Positions 17,366 through 27,771 are shown, counted from the stretch's first letter. The stretch: DNA of 64,000 nt from WHSW01 sp963821025 (GCA_963821025.1 CAWGCG010000003.1:1426001-1490000); one strand, 5' to 3'. Notes: generated from the letters alone by a model not told the origin. Made by a program: numbers and translations.

Positions 17366-18523
17366 AGGCCCGCCGCCGGCGACCGCGGCCGAGGAGGCGA
17401 ATCGGCGGCTGAGCTCGGCGACCAGCGCGACCAGGTCCTCGGGGTGATCGCCGGCGAGCCGGCGGTGGACGGCGTCGCCCGGGTCGGCCACCAGGTCGTC
17501 GACCCAGCCCAGCTCGCGCTCGCAGCCGAGCTCGCGCGCGTGCGGGGCGCAGGCCTCCAGCAACGGGCCGAGCTGATCGACCAGCGGGACCGAGGCTCCG
17601 AGGTCGGGATCGAGCAGCTCCGCGCGGACGCCGTCGCGGGCGGCGATGAAGCGGTTCTCGGCCAGCAGCTCGGTCGCGTCGAGCAGGCTCTGCGGCGCGT
17701 AGCCGTCGCAGACCTCGAGCCGGACCAGCGACTGGACCAGGGCGATCAGCGCCCCGGTGCGCCAGCTCTCGATCTGCGTGTCCATGATCCGGATCTCGAG
17801 CGTTCCGTAGCGCGGCTGCAGGCGCAGGTCCCACCAGACGAAGGTCGGCTCGGGGAACGCGCCGCAGCGGATCAGGGTGTCGAGCGTCTCGACGTAGTGC
17901 CGGTAGCTGTCGAACCGCCGCGGCATCCCCACTCGCGGGAACGCCTGGAAGATCGGCGTCCGCATCGAGGCCATGCCGCTGTCGCGCCCCTGCCAGAACG
18001 GCGAGCTTGCCGAGAGCGCCAAGAGCAGCGGCAGGTGGGTGCGCAGGCGGTTGGCGGCACTGACCGCCTCGGCGGGGCTCGGAATCGCCACGTGCACGTG
18101 CAGGGCGAAGGTCGGCTCGCGCTCGGCCACGGCCCTCATCGTCTCCTGGACCAACTGATAGCGGCGTTCGGGCGAGACCTCGGTGTCCTCCCAGGTGACG
18201 AACGGGTGCGTGCCCGACCCGGCGGCGGCGCGGCCGTGCTCGGCGAGCTCGCCAGCGAGCCTCGAGCGCAGCTGCGCGAGCTCGGCGATCGCCTCGCCGA
18301 CCCGCGCGTGCGGGGCGCTCTCGAGCTCGACCGCCGCGCCGTGGGTCTCGGCGCTGAGCTTCGACGAGAGCCCCGCGGTGAGCAGAGGGCGCAGCTGGTC
18401 GAAGCCCTGATCGAGGCTCCAGTCGCCCGGGTCGAGCAGCATCACCTCCTCCTCGACGCCGACGGTGAACGGCTCGCGGGGGGAGTGCCAGCGCGCCCAC
18501 TCCGGCTGTGAGGAGTCGGTCAA
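17333..18523 (-). CDS. Carboxylate-amine ligase, GCS2 family (glutamate--cysteine ligase-like)
   Basis: 396 residues. The N-terminus PFTVGVEEEVMLLDP is the GCS2/YbdK signature with metal-binding glutamates. Further features are ALHVHVAIPSPAEA (His pair), WWDLRLQPRYGTLEIRIMDTQ and a C-terminal helical region, as in YbdK- and EgtA-like ATP-dependent glutamate ligases. It should form an amide between a glutamate gamma-carboxylate (or related acid) and an amine such as cysteine. Start TTG 18523 is chosen because it overlaps the stop of the upstream amidotransferase (TTGA) and sits just before the conserved core. Coupling to a gamma-glutamyl hydrolase-type amidotransferase hints at gamma-glutamyl metabolism. 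Confidence 0.85.
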   Translation of the reverse strand: MTDSSQPEWARWHSPREPFTVGVEEEVMLLDPGDWSLDQGFDQLRPLLTAGLSSKLSAETHGAAVELESAPHARVGEAIAELAQLRSRLAGELAEHGRAAAGSGTHPFVTWEDTEVSPERRYQLVQETMRAVAEREPTFALHVHVAIPSPAEAVSAANRLRTHLPLLLALSASSPFWQGRDSGMASMRTPIFQAFPRVGMPRRFDSYRHYVETLDTLIRCGAFPEPTFVWWDLRLQPRYGTLEIRIMDTQIESWRTGALIALVQSLVRLEVCDGYAPQSLLDATELLAENRFIAARDGVRAELLDPDLGASVPLVDQLGPLLEACAPHARELGCERELGWVDDLVADPGDAVHRRLAGDHPEDLVALVAELSRRFASSAAVAGGGPSPLASASDLL

Positions 18524-19314
18524 GGTGCCGCACTCGCCGCTTGCCGGTCGACCCGTCCTCTCGCGGCCTCGACCAGGCCGCGCAGCAGGGCGCGGCTGTC
18601 GGCCCGGTTGATCAGGTACTCGGCGTGCCACTGGACGCCGACGAAGAACGGCACGGTCGGATCCTCGATCGCCTCGATCACGCCGTCGGGCGAGTGCGCG
18701 ACGGCCCGCAGGCCGCGGCCGAGCCGGTGCACGGCCTGATGATGAAAGCTGTTGACCTCGAGCTCGGTCGCGCCGATGATCGCGGCCAGGCGGCTGTCGG
18801 GCTCGATCTGAATCGGGTGGGTCGGCTGCTCGCCGGGGACGCCCTGGCGGTGGTCGACCTCGTGCTCGGGCGCCGGAGTCAGGTGCTGGCGCAGATCGCC
18901 GCCGCGGGCGACGTTGAGGGTCTGGGCGCCGCGGCAGATGCCGAGCACCGGGATCCCGCCGCGATCGGCGCCGCGGGCGAGCTCGAGCTCGAACCGGTCG
19001 AGCTCCGGCCAGGTCGGCCCGAGCTCGGGATCGGCGCTCTCGCCGTACTCGCTCGGGTCGAGGTCGGGGCCACCGGAGAGACAGACCCCGGCGAGCTGGT
19101 CGAGCAGCGGCCCGATCGCCGGCTCGGCCAGCGGCGGAAGCACGACCGGGATCGCGCCGACCTGCTCGAGCGCCTGCGTGTAGGTGATCCCGAGCGCCAT
19201 CTCCGCCCGCAGCGGCTCGGATTGGGGCCGCGGGTGTGCGTACTCCATCGGGCGCACCTCGGAGGTGCTGACCCCGATCAGCGGCCGCGGGCGTGGATCG
19301 GCCTCCTCCGTCAC
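18520..19314 (-). CDS. Class I glutamine amidotransferase, gamma-glutamyl-GABA hydrolase (PuuD)-like
   Basis: 264 residues. The nucleophile elbow GICRGAQ gives Cys127; VQWHAEY gives His230 and Glu232, completing the triad. LSGGPDLDPSEY and the NSFHHQAVHRLG segment are typical of the peptidase C26/PuuD group, which cleaves gamma-glutamyl amides. GTG start, divergent from glutamine synthetase across a 323-base regulatory gap. It is translationally coupled to the GCS2 ligase, so ligation and hydrolysis of gamma-glutamyl bonds are encoded together. The amide substrate is unknown. Confidence 0.87.
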   Translation of the reverse strand: MTEEADPRPRPLIGVSTSEVRPMEYAHPRPQSEPLRAEMALGITYTQALEQVGAIPVVLPPLAEPAIGPLLDQLAGVCLSGGPDLDPSEYGESADPELGPTWPELDRFELELARGADRGGIPVLGICRGAQTLNVARGGDLRQHLTPAPEHEVDHRQGVPGEQPTHPIQIEPDSRLAAIIGATELEVNSFHHQAVHRLGRGLRAVAHSPDGVIEAIEDPTVPFFVGVQWHAEYLINRADSRALLRGLVEAARGRVDRQAASAAP

Positions 19315-19422
19315 CAGTCTGAGGGCGCGACGCGCGGGTGTCTGCTCGCCGGCGATCGGGACAGCATCCCGCAGCCGTCAACCGGACTCACCGTCCGGCG
19401 GGCGCGACTCGAGCGCCAATCG

Positions 19423-19430
19423 TTGTCCAG
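19423..19430 (+). promoter_or_regulatory. TTGTCCAG motif upstream of glutamine synthetase
   Basis: Identical octamer to 11162-11169 upstream of gltB. Both copies continue into CGGC-N-AAA, and both have a TCA followed by GCTCGC at nearly equal distances (33 and 42-43 bases). A shared nitrogen-responsive operator is possible. Confidence 0.35.
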
Positions 19431-19592
19431 CGCGGCGAAATCTGCGCCCGAGGGGTCAATCCGTGCTCGCAAGCTCCGCGATTTGCGACAACCGGGAGAA
19501 GCGCGGCAGCGTAGGTTTGTACGATCGGATAGAGGGCGCACCGGCCGAGGCGCCTAGGCTCCAAGCTCCAGATTTCTACTACGTTCGAGCGT

Positions 19593-19626
19593 GAGCCCCC
19601 CGCAGGGGCTCGCTGCCGTGAGGAGG
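19593..19626 (+). promoter_or_regulatory. Leader hairpin and ribosome binding site of glutamine synthetase
   Basis: GAGCCCC (19593-19599) pairs with GGGGCTC (19605-19611), and AGGAGG lies at 19621-19626, 11 bases before ATG 19638. If the TACGTT box at 19580 is used, the hairpin is at the very 5' end of the mRNA and may stabilise it. Confidence 0.45.
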
Positions 19627-19637
19627 AAAAAGCGCAG

Positions 19638-21785
<2,148 letters not shown>

Positions 21786-21810
21786 GGCGCGGCGGGTCCG
21801 GGGCCCCCGC

Positions 21811-21849
21811 GGGGCGACTTTCTATCGGTATCCGAGAGAAAGTCGCCCC
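21811..21849. terminator. 39-base hairpin, GGGGCGA family, after glnN
   Basis: Arms GGGGCGACTTTCT and AGAAAGTCGCCCC (13 bp) enclose an inner mini-stem TCGG-TAT-CCGA. No U-tract. It lies in the gap between converging glnN and the zinc-ribbon gene. A same-length relative follows typA, with a compensated base-pair change. Confidence 0.7.
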
Positions 21850-21897
21850 GTCACGTTGGCTGCGCGGATGAGGCGCGCTCCGCCAACACTCCGGGCC

Positions 21898-22278
21898 CTA
21901 CGTCTTCTTCGCCGCCTTCGCCTCGCCCTCGAGCCGGCGGCGCGCCTTGAGCACCGCGGGAACCGAGCAGCGCACGACCTTGGCGATCTCGCCGTTGGGG
22001 CGGTCGGGGTCGCGGCGGATCTCGAACTCGATCAGGGCCTCGGCGCGCAGCTTCGCCCGCTCCTCGCGGGTGGCGCCGGCGGGAGCGGTTTCGTTGGCGG
22101 CCTCAGCGGCGATCGCCCGCCTGCACTGCAGGCAGTGAGCCTTGTCGCCGCGGCGCGTCCACCCCGCCGGCGGCCCCTTGGCCTCGAAGCCGGGCATCCA
22201 GCTGATCGAGACCTCGCAGCGGTCGCATGACCAGTCGCTGCGGGCCGTGTTTCGGGTGGGCGTTGCGGTGGCTGACAT
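21898..22278 (-). CDS. Zinc-ribbon plus HTH-like small protein
   Basis: 126 residues. The N-terminal half has CDRCEVSISW...HCLQC, two Cys pairs about 30 residues apart that should bind one zinc. The C-terminal half is basic and helical; GEIAKVVRCSVPAVLKARRRL looks like a helix-turn-helix, ending in a Lys/Ala tail. It is probably a nucleic-acid-binding regulator or ribosome-associated factor. The ATG has a CAAGGAGTT ribosome site inside a 110-base leader that resembles the leader of the DEAD-box helicase gene upstream. No named family recognised. Confidence 0.7.
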   Translation of the reverse strand: MSATATPTRNTARSDWSCDRCEVSISWMPGFEAKGPPAGWTRRGDKAHCLQCRRAIAAEAANETAPAGATREERAKLRAEALIEFEIRRDPDRPNGEIAKVVRCSVPAVLKARRRLEGEAKAAKKT

Positions 22279-22409
22279 GGGCGAGCGAACTCCTTGGTGG
22301 CGATTTCAGGAAGAGGGAGTGGTCCTGTGGCCCCGCGTGCGCCGGTACCGGCGAACCACGGTGGGAACTCCTCGGGCGCCAATGCAGGCAACCCGAAGCG
22401 GGGATTCTA
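22279..22409 (-). promoter_or_regulatory. Structured 5' leader of the zinc-ribbon gene, shared with the helicase gene
   Basis: Minus strand, 5' to 3': -10 box TAGAAT (22409-22404), TCGGG, the motif TTGGCGCCCGAGGAGTTCC (22382-22364), 10 bases, a perfect 14-base palindrome CGCCGGTACCGGCG (22353-22340), then about 40 bases to CAAGGAGTT and the ATG. A GTG with 17 codons, Arg-rich, follows the upstream GAGGAG and could be a leader peptide. The same order of elements occurs at 23540-23655. Confidence 0.6.
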
Positions 22410-22438
22410 GCATTTTGGCGACTTCGTAACGATTGTGA

Positions 22439-23539
22439 TTAGCGGCGGTCGAACTCGCCCGCGAGCCCGAGGCTGCGCGCGATCTGGCGCATCTCGCGGC
22501 GCTGATCGGGGAGCACGAAGCTGACCCCGGCGCCGTCGCGCCCGGCGCGGCCCGAGCGCCCGACCCGGTGGACGTAGGCGTCGCGGTCCCCCGGGGCGTC
22601 GAAGTTGATCACGTGGGTGATCTCCTCGACGTCGATCCCGCGGGCGGCGACATCGGTCGCGACCAGGGTGTCGACCTTGCCCGAGGCGAAGTTGGCGAGC
22701 GCCCGCTGGCGTTGGTTTTGGGACTTGTCGCCGTGCATCGCGGCCGACTCCACCCCTCGCTGGCGCAGGCGCTTGACCAGCCGGTCGGCGCCGCGCTTGG
22801 TCCGCACGAAGACGAGCGTGCGCCCGCGCTCGGTGTGCCGCAGCTCGTGCACGAGGGCGCTCACCTTGTCGGCGTGCTCGAGGTGGACGAAGCGGTGGCG
22901 GACCTCGCCGCGGTCGGACTCGACCGGCTCGTGCACGTGGCGGCGCGGGTTCTCGGTGTAGGCGCGCGCGACCTTGCCGGCGGCCGCTTCGAGCGTGGCC
23001 GAGAAGAACAGGGTCTGGCGAGCCCGCGGGGTGAGCGAGACGATCCGGTCGACGGCGGGCTTGAAGCCCATGTCGAGCATCCGGTCGGCCTCGTCGATGA
23101 CCAGTATGCGGACGTGCTCGAGGCTGAGCGTGCGGCGCTGCAGGAGATCCTCGAGCCGGCCCGGGGTGGCGACGACGATGTGGGCGCGGGCGGCCTTCTT
23201 CGCCTGCTTTTCGAGCCCGACGCCGCCGTAGACGGGGGCGATCGAGAGTGCCCGGGCGGTGGCGATGTCGTGCAGCTCGGCGACTATCTGCAGGGCGAGC
23301 TCGCGGGTCGGCGCCAGGATCAGCGCCGCCGGGCGGCGGTCGGAGGCCTCGATCAGGTCGACGATCGGGATCCCGAAGGCGAGCGTCTTGCCCGATCCGG
23401 TCGGCGACTGGACGAGCACGTCGTGGCCGTCGAGGACATCCTCGACGACAAGTTTCTGGATCGCGAACGGCGCGGTCAGCCCGCGCCTTGAGAGGGCGCT
23501 CGCAACAGGGCGCGAGACGCCGAGGTCGGCGAAAGACAT
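22439..23539 (-). CDS. DEAD-box ATP-dependent RNA helicase
   Basis: 366 residues. The Q motif (FAIQKL) is followed by SPTGSGKT (45-52), APTRELALQ, ATPGRL, DEAD (149-152), SAT (180-182), ATDVAARGIDVEEITHVINFD and the HRVGRSGRAGRDG motif VI: a complete RecA1-RecA2 core with almost no extension. It unwinds structured RNA and could act in cold adaptation, ribosome assembly or RNA decay. Start ATG 23539 is chosen over a GTG at 23587 because CAAGGAGTT lies 8 bases before it and the Q motif follows. Its leader matches that of the zinc-ribbon gene. Confidence 0.93.
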   Translation of the reverse strand: MSFADLGVSRPVASALSRRGLTAPFAIQKLVVEDVLDGHDVLVQSPTGSGKTLAFGIPIVDLIEASDRRPAALILAPTRELALQIVAELHDIATARALSIAPVYGGVGLEKQAKKAARAHIVVATPGRLEDLLQRRTLSLEHVRILVIDEADRMLDMGFKPAVDRIVSLTPRARQTLFFSATLEAAAGKVARAYTENPRRHVHEPVESDRGEVRHRFVHLEHADKVSALVHELRHTERGRTLVFVRTKRGADRLVKRLRQRGVESAAMHGDKSQNQRQRALANFASGKVDTLVATDVAARGIDVEEITHVINFDAPGDRDAYVHRVGRSGRAGRDGAGVSFVLPDQRREMRQIARSLGLAGEFDRR

Positions 23540-23655
23540 GTGGTGCAACTCCTTGTGAGTGGTGGGAATCCTGAGACCCGGACGCACTCACGAGTGCACG
23601 GAAGAAACGGAACTCCTCGAGCGCCAAAAGGTGACGCCCGACGCCGATCACGGTA
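23540..23655 (-). promoter_or_regulatory. Structured 5' leader of the DEAD-box helicase gene
   Basis: Minus strand, 5' to 3': -10 box TACCGT (23655-23650), GTCGGG, the motif TTGGCGCTCGAGGAGTTCC (23627-23609, one base different from the other leader), 11 bases, a 14-base palindrome GCACTCGTGAGTGC (23597-23584), about 28 bases, CAAGGAGTT and the ATG. The palindromes differ in sequence but keep length and position. Confidence 0.6.
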
Positions 23656-23730
23656 GCAGGCGTTTGTTCGCCACCGGTTCGGGTACCGGCGCTGGGTCGG
23701 AAGACTGCAAGGGGGCTGTCGAAGGATGTC

Positions 23731-24021
23731 GTGGACGAGGACCTGAGCAGGATGCTCTACGGGCGGCTCGAGCCGCTGCTCGGCGATGAGCCCGAGCGCG
23801 GCGACGGGCACCGTCGCCGACAGCTGCTGTGCGACGCCTGTCGCGAGGCGCTCGAACGCCTTGCCGAGGGGCGCGAGCGCGCCGAGGAAGCTGCCGCCTC
23901 GCTGTTCGAGCAGATTCGCGCGCTCTTCGATCCGGAGCGCCAGCTGCAGGTGAGGCTGATCGTCGACCTCGACCTGCCGAGCGCTGCCGCGATGCTCGAC
24001 AGCCGCCGGGCCAGCCGCTAG
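23731..24021 (+). CDS. Small hypothetical helical protein
   Basis: 96 residues from GTG 23731 with a weak GAAGGA site 6 bases earlier. Glu/Arg/Ala-rich and probably mostly helical. One CDAC Cys pair lies at about residues 34-37 (LLCDACREALERL), and the C-terminal part is hydrophobic (VRLIVDLDLPSAAAML). No family recognised. Its stop overlaps the converging antiporter gene by 4 bases. Codon use fits a real gene, but a chance frame cannot be excluded. Confidence 0.5.
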   Translation: MDEDLSRMLYGRLEPLLGDEPERGDGHRRRQLLCDACREALERLAEGRERAEEAAASLFEQIRALFDPERQLQVRLIVDLDLPSAAAMLDSRRASR

Positions 24022-25316
24022 CGCGACTGCGCGCCCTGTCTCAGCGCCTCCGCCGGAAGCCAGCGCCGGCTCAGCGGCGCCGCGGTGACCCCGTGGACGA
24101 CGATCGAAACGCCGACGCAGGCGATCGCCGTCCACACGATCAGCTCGCTGTCGGCGGCTCCGAGAACGCCGGCGCCGGCCGCGACCGCGGCGTAGTAGAG
24201 CGAGCCGATCCCACGCACCCCGAACCAGGCGACGAACGCTTTCTCGCCCGGCGGCAGGTCGCTTCGAACCAGCGAGATCACGACTGAGAGCGGGCGGATC
24301 ACGACCAGCAGCGCCGGGACCAACAGCCAGCCCGCGACCCCGGGCGCGCCGAGCCCGCCCAGCGACAGCATGCTGCCCATGAGGAGGATGAGGACGAGCT
24401 CGCCGAACTTCTCCACCACGTCGGCACCGTCGTGGACCGCCATGTGGGTCTCGTGGGTGCTCTCATAACGGCGGTAGGCGAGCCCGCCGGCGAAGGCGGC
24501 GATGAAGCCGAAGGCGCCGGCGATCTCAGTGACCGCGTAGATCATCAGCACGCTCGGGATCGCCAGCCAGGCGTCGAAAGCGGTCGCCAGCAGCTCGCGC
24601 TCGCGCAACCAGACGGCGAGGCCGCCGAGCCCGTAGCCGATCGCCGCCCCGATCGCGAGCCCGGCGCCGATCCCGTAGATGACGTCGGCCGCCAGCCACT
24701 CGCCGAACCAGCCACCACCGTCCTCGGCGACGATGAACAGGCCCAAGAACAGGAACGGGAGCGCGAGCCCGTCGTTGAGCCCGGCCTCGCCGGTGACCGA
24801 GAAGTTGGGCTCGTGCTCGTCCTCGTCGCCGGGCGGCCCGACGCCGATGTCGCCCGCCAGCACCGGGTCGGTCGGAGCGAGGATCGCCCCCAGCACGACC
24901 GCGGCGCCCAGCGAGAGCCCGATCACCTGGGTGCCGAAGGCGACCACGCCGAGGATCGTCAGCGGCATCGCGATCCCGAGCAGCCGCGCCACCCCCGACC
25001 ACGAGCGCCAGTCGAGCGGCCGGTCGAGCTTCAGCCCGGTGCCGAACAGCGCGATGATCACCGCGAGCTCGGCAAGGCGCTCGATCAGCGAGGCGTCCTC
25101 GATCGGGTCGATCCAGGAGATCCCGACCAACTGGATCACCACCGCCGCCCCGGCGCCGAGACCGAGATAGATGATGCTCGCCGAGAAGGCTCGCTCGTGC
25201 TCGTGCGAGAGCGCTCCGATCGCGGCGAAGACCGCGAATGCGCAGAAGAGCAGCGCAATCACGTAGGGGTCGGCGAAGGCAAAGCCGCGCTCGGCGGCCA
25301 GCTGCGGGACGAGCAT
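24018..25316 (-). CDS. Sodium/proton antiporter, CPA1 (NhaP-type)
   Basis: 432 residues with about 12 hydrophobic helices. Typical blocks are ALFGTGLKLDRPL, GAILAPTDPVLAGDI (the TDPV segment with the ion-binding Asp), GEAGLNDGLALPFLFL (the ND motif) and WFGVRGIGSLYYAA. It exchanges Na+ or K+ for protons across the membrane. The frame opens with TTG at 25322; ATG 25316 is preferred. It is divergent from an MpsC-like gene, another protein linked to sodium translocation. Confidence 0.9.
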   Translation of the reverse strand: MLVPQLAAERGFAFADPYVIALLFCAFAVFAAIGALSHEHERAFSASIIYLGLGAGAAVVIQLVGISWIDPIEDASLIERLAELAVIIALFGTGLKLDRPLDWRSWSGVARLLGIAMPLTILGVVAFGTQVIGLSLGAAVVLGAILAPTDPVLAGDIGVGPPGDEDEHEPNFSVTGEAGLNDGLALPFLFLGLFIVAEDGGGWFGEWLAADVIYGIGAGLAIGAAIGYGLGGLAVWLRERELLATAFDAWLAIPSVLMIYAVTEIAGAFGFIAAFAGGLAYRRYESTHETHMAVHDGADVVEKFGELVLILLMGSMLSLGGLGAPGVAGWLLVPALLVVIRPLSVVISLVRSDLPPGEKAFVAWFGVRGIGSLYYAAVAAGAGVLGAADSELIVWTAIACVGVSIVVHGVTAAPLSRRWLPAEALRQGAQSR

Positions 25317-25447
25317 CGCCAACTTCTACCCGGTTCGCCGGCGCCCGGTCCCCTAGACTGGATGGGACCGCCGGTTGGGCACTCCACCTCTCCCTCTGCC
25401 CCTCAGCATCCCCGGCTTCACCCGAGGGGAAGGGAAATGAGGTTGCC

Positions 25448-25831
25448 GTGAGCAATCCGGGCGACACCGCCGCGGACACGGGCACGCAGCGTGCAAGCGT
25501 CTGCGACGAGATCAACAGGTCGATCGGCTCGGTCTGGCAGCGGCACGCCGGCGGCAGGCCGAGCTCGGTCACGACCGAGGTCAACGGCGACGTGATCAAG
25601 TGCGTGATGCAGGACGCGGTGAGCACGATCGGCACCCATCCGCCCGATGAGGAAGCGGCGCCCGATGCGCCCGCCCGCTCACCGAACTCGGTCACCTATC
25701 GCAACGAGGCGATGTGGATGGTGACCAGGCTGACCGGCCGCAAGGTGCTCGGCTTCATTCCCGTGCGCGACGCCAAGAGCGACGTCGCCAGCGACACCTT
25801 CGTCCTGGAGCCACGCCAGATCAAGTACTGA
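25448..25831 (+). CDS. MpsC/DUF2294-family protein
   Basis: 127 residues. The core SVTTEVNGDVIKCVMQDAVSTI, followed by TYRNEAMWMVTRLTGRKVLGFI, matches the DUF2294/MpsC pattern (a subunit linked in Bacillus to a sodium-translocating membrane-potential system, often found alone). Soluble and without membrane helices. The GTG start is preceded by GAGGTTGCC, a string also found at the gltD start. The real role here is unknown, although the divergent antiporter is suggestive. Confidence 0.7.
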   Translation: MSNPGDTAADTGTQRASVCDEINRSIGSVWQRHAGGRPSSVTTEVNGDVIKCVMQDAVSTIGTHPPDEEAAPDAPARSPNSVTYRNEAMWMVTRLTGRKVLGFIPVRDAKSDVASDTFVLEPRQIKY

Positions 25832-25883
25832 GCCGCAGCCTCAACGGGCGCGGATCCGCGCCTGCCACACTCATCGGCCCCTG

Positions 25884-27737
25884 ATGGCCGTTCGCACCGA
25901 CCTCCGAAACATCGCGATCGTCGCCCACGTCGACCACGGCAAGACGACCCTGGTCGACGCGATGCTGTGGCAGTCGGGCGCCTTTCGCGAGGGCGCCGAC
26001 GTCGCCGAGCGGGTGATGGACTCGATGGACCTCGAGCGCGAGAAGGGGATCACGATCCTCGCCAAGAACACCGCGGTCCGCTACGGCGACGTCAAGCTCA
26101 ACATCGTCGACACCCCCGGCCACGCCGACTTCGGCGGCGAGGTCGAGCGGGCGCTGACCATGGTCGACGGCATCCTGCTCTTGGTCGACGCCTCCGAGGG
26201 CCCGATGCCGCAGACGCGCTTCGTCCTGCGCAAGGCGCTCGAGGCGCGCTTGCCGGTGGTCTTGGTGGTCAACAAGGTCGACCGTGACGATGCCCGGATC
26301 GCCGAGGTGGTCGACGAGGTCTATGAGCTCTTTCTCGACCTCGATGCCGGCGATGACCAGGTCGAGTTCCCGATCGTCTACGCGAACGCCAGGGCCGGCT
26401 GGGCCTCGCCGATCGAGGGCGAGGTCGGCACCGACCTGCGCCCGCTGCTCGAGCTCATGGTCGAGCGGATCCCGGCGCCCACCTACGAGCCCGAGCACCC
26501 GCTCCAGGCCCACGTCACCAATCTCGACGCGTCGCCGTATGTGGGCCGGCTGGCGCTCTGCCGGGTCCGCAACGGGACGATCCGCGCCGGCGCGCCGATC
26601 GCCTGGTGTCGCGCCGACGGCACGATCGAGCCGGCCACGGTCGCCAACCTCTATGTCACCGAGGCTCTGGAGCGGGTCGAGGCCGAGGAGGCCGGACCGG
26701 GCGAGATCATCGCCGTCGCCGGGATCGACGAGGTGACGATCGGCGAGACGCTCGCCGACGCCGATGACCCCCGCCCGCTCCCGGTGATCACCGTCGATGA
26801 GCCCTCGCTCTCGATCGTGATCTCGATCAACGACTCGCCGCTTGCCGGGCGCGAGGGAAAGAAGCTGACCGCGCGCCAGATCCGCGACCGTCTCGACACC
26901 GAGCTGGTCGGCAACGTCTCGATCCGCGTCCGCGACACCGAGCGCCCCGACTCGTGGGAGGTGCACGGGCGCGGCGAGCTGCAGCTCGTCGTCCTCTTGG
27001 AGCTGATGCGCCGGGAGGGCTTCGAGCTGACCGCGAGCCAACCGCGGGTGCTGACCCGTGAGGTCGATGGGCGGCTGTGCGAGCCGGTCGAGCGCCTGGC
27101 GATCGACGTCCCCGAGGACTACGTCGGCGTCGTCACCCAGATGCTCGCCCTGCGCAAGGGCCGGATGGAGCAGATCATCAACCACTCGACCGGCTGGGTG
27201 CGACTCGACTACCTGGCACCGGCGCGGGGGCTGATCGGGTTTCGAACCGAGTTCCTGACCGAGACCCGCGGCACCGGCATCCTCCACCACGTCTTCGAGC
27301 GCTGGGAACCGTGGGCGGGCGAGCTGCGGATGCGCCCGACCGGCGCCCTGGTCAGCGACCGCTCGGGACAGACCGCGAGCTTTGCCCTGCACTCATTGCA
27401 GGACCGCGGCAGCCTCTTCGTCGGCCCCGGCACCGACGTTTATGAGGGGATGATCGTGGGCGAGAACTCGCGCGCCGACGACCTCGACGTCAACGCGACC
27501 AAGCAAAAGCACCAGACCAACGTCCGCGCCGCGAGCGCCGACCTGCTGGTCCGCCTGATCCCGCCGCGGCCGCTGTCGCTGGAGAGCGCGCTCGAGTTCC
27601 TCCGCGACGACGAGTGCGTCGAGATCACCCCGAAGAGCCTGCGCCTGCGCAAGGCCGAGCTCGAGCGGACAGAGCGGGTAAAGGCGGCGCGACGCGGCAA
27701 GCGGGTGGGGGCGGAAACGCAGCTTCAGGGCACGTAG
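25884..27737 (+). CDS. typA: Translational GTPase TypA/BipA
   Basis: 617 residues. G1 is AHVDHGKTT, G2/G3 contain ERVMDSMDLEREKGITI and VDTPGHADFGGEVER, and G4 is VVNKVDR. The EF-G-like domains II and III, the domain V-like segment (EPVERLAIDVPEDYVGVV) and the TypA-specific C-terminal domain (VGPGTDVYEGMIVGENSR) are present in order. It binds the ribosome and acts in stress-dependent translation and 50S assembly. No obvious ribosome site; the mRNA may be leaderless. A long hairpin follows. Confidence 0.97.
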   Translation: MAVRTDLRNIAIVAHVDHGKTTLVDAMLWQSGAFREGADVAERVMDSMDLEREKGITILAKNTAVRYGDVKLNIVDTPGHADFGGEVERALTMVDGILLLVDASEGPMPQTRFVLRKALEARLPVVLVVNKVDRDDARIAEVVDEVYELFLDLDAGDDQVEFPIVYANARAGWASPIEGEVGTDLRPLLELMVERIPAPTYEPEHPLQAHVTNLDASPYVGRLALCRVRNGTIRAGAPIAWCRADGTIEPATVANLYVTEALERVEAEEAGPGEIIAVAGIDEVTIGETLADADDPRPLPVITVDEPSLSIVISINDSPLAGREGKKLTARQIRDRLDTELVGNVSIRVRDTERPDSWEVHGRGELQLVVLLELMRREGFELTASQPRVLTREVDGRLCEPVERLAIDVPEDYVGVVTQMLALRKGRMEQIINHSTGWVRLDYLAPARGLIGFRTEFLTETRGTGILHHVFERWEPWAGELRMRPTGALVSDRSGQTASFALHSLQDRGSLFVGPGTDVYEGMIVGENSRADDLDVNATKQKHQTNVRAASADLLVRLIPPRPLSLESALEFLRDDECVEITPKSLRLRKAELERTERVKAARRGKRVGAETQLQGT

Positions 27738-27771
27738 GAGGCTGATCGGGACCCGGGACCTGCTCGAGAAT

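Larger units (their letters stand above)
19315..19637. promoter_or_regulatory. Divergent intergenic region between the amidotransferase and glutamine synthetase genes
   Basis: 323 bases without a gene. It contains the TTGTCCAG motif (19423-19430), possible -10 boxes TAGGTT (19512-19517), TACGAT (19520-19525) and TACGTT (19580-19585) toward glutamine synthetase, a 7-bp hairpin and the ribosome site. I saw no known riboswitch and no short coding frame with a ribosome site. Confidence 0.5.

Noticed and set aside
17333..19381. A 682-residue frame that would fuse the GCS2 ligase to an upstream region
   Set aside because: The upstream 280 residues are Arg/Ala-rich shadow of the amidotransferase gene; the TTGA overlap gives a clean start for the ligase at 18523.
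19315..19637. A glutamine riboswitch (glnA or downstream-peptide type) upstream of glnN
   Set aside because: I could not find the conserved cores of those RNAs; only a simple 7-bp hairpin is visible.
22439..23587. A longer helicase start at GTG 23587
   Set aside because: The extra 16 residues lie across the conserved leader, and CAAGGAGTT sits at the right distance only for ATG 23539.
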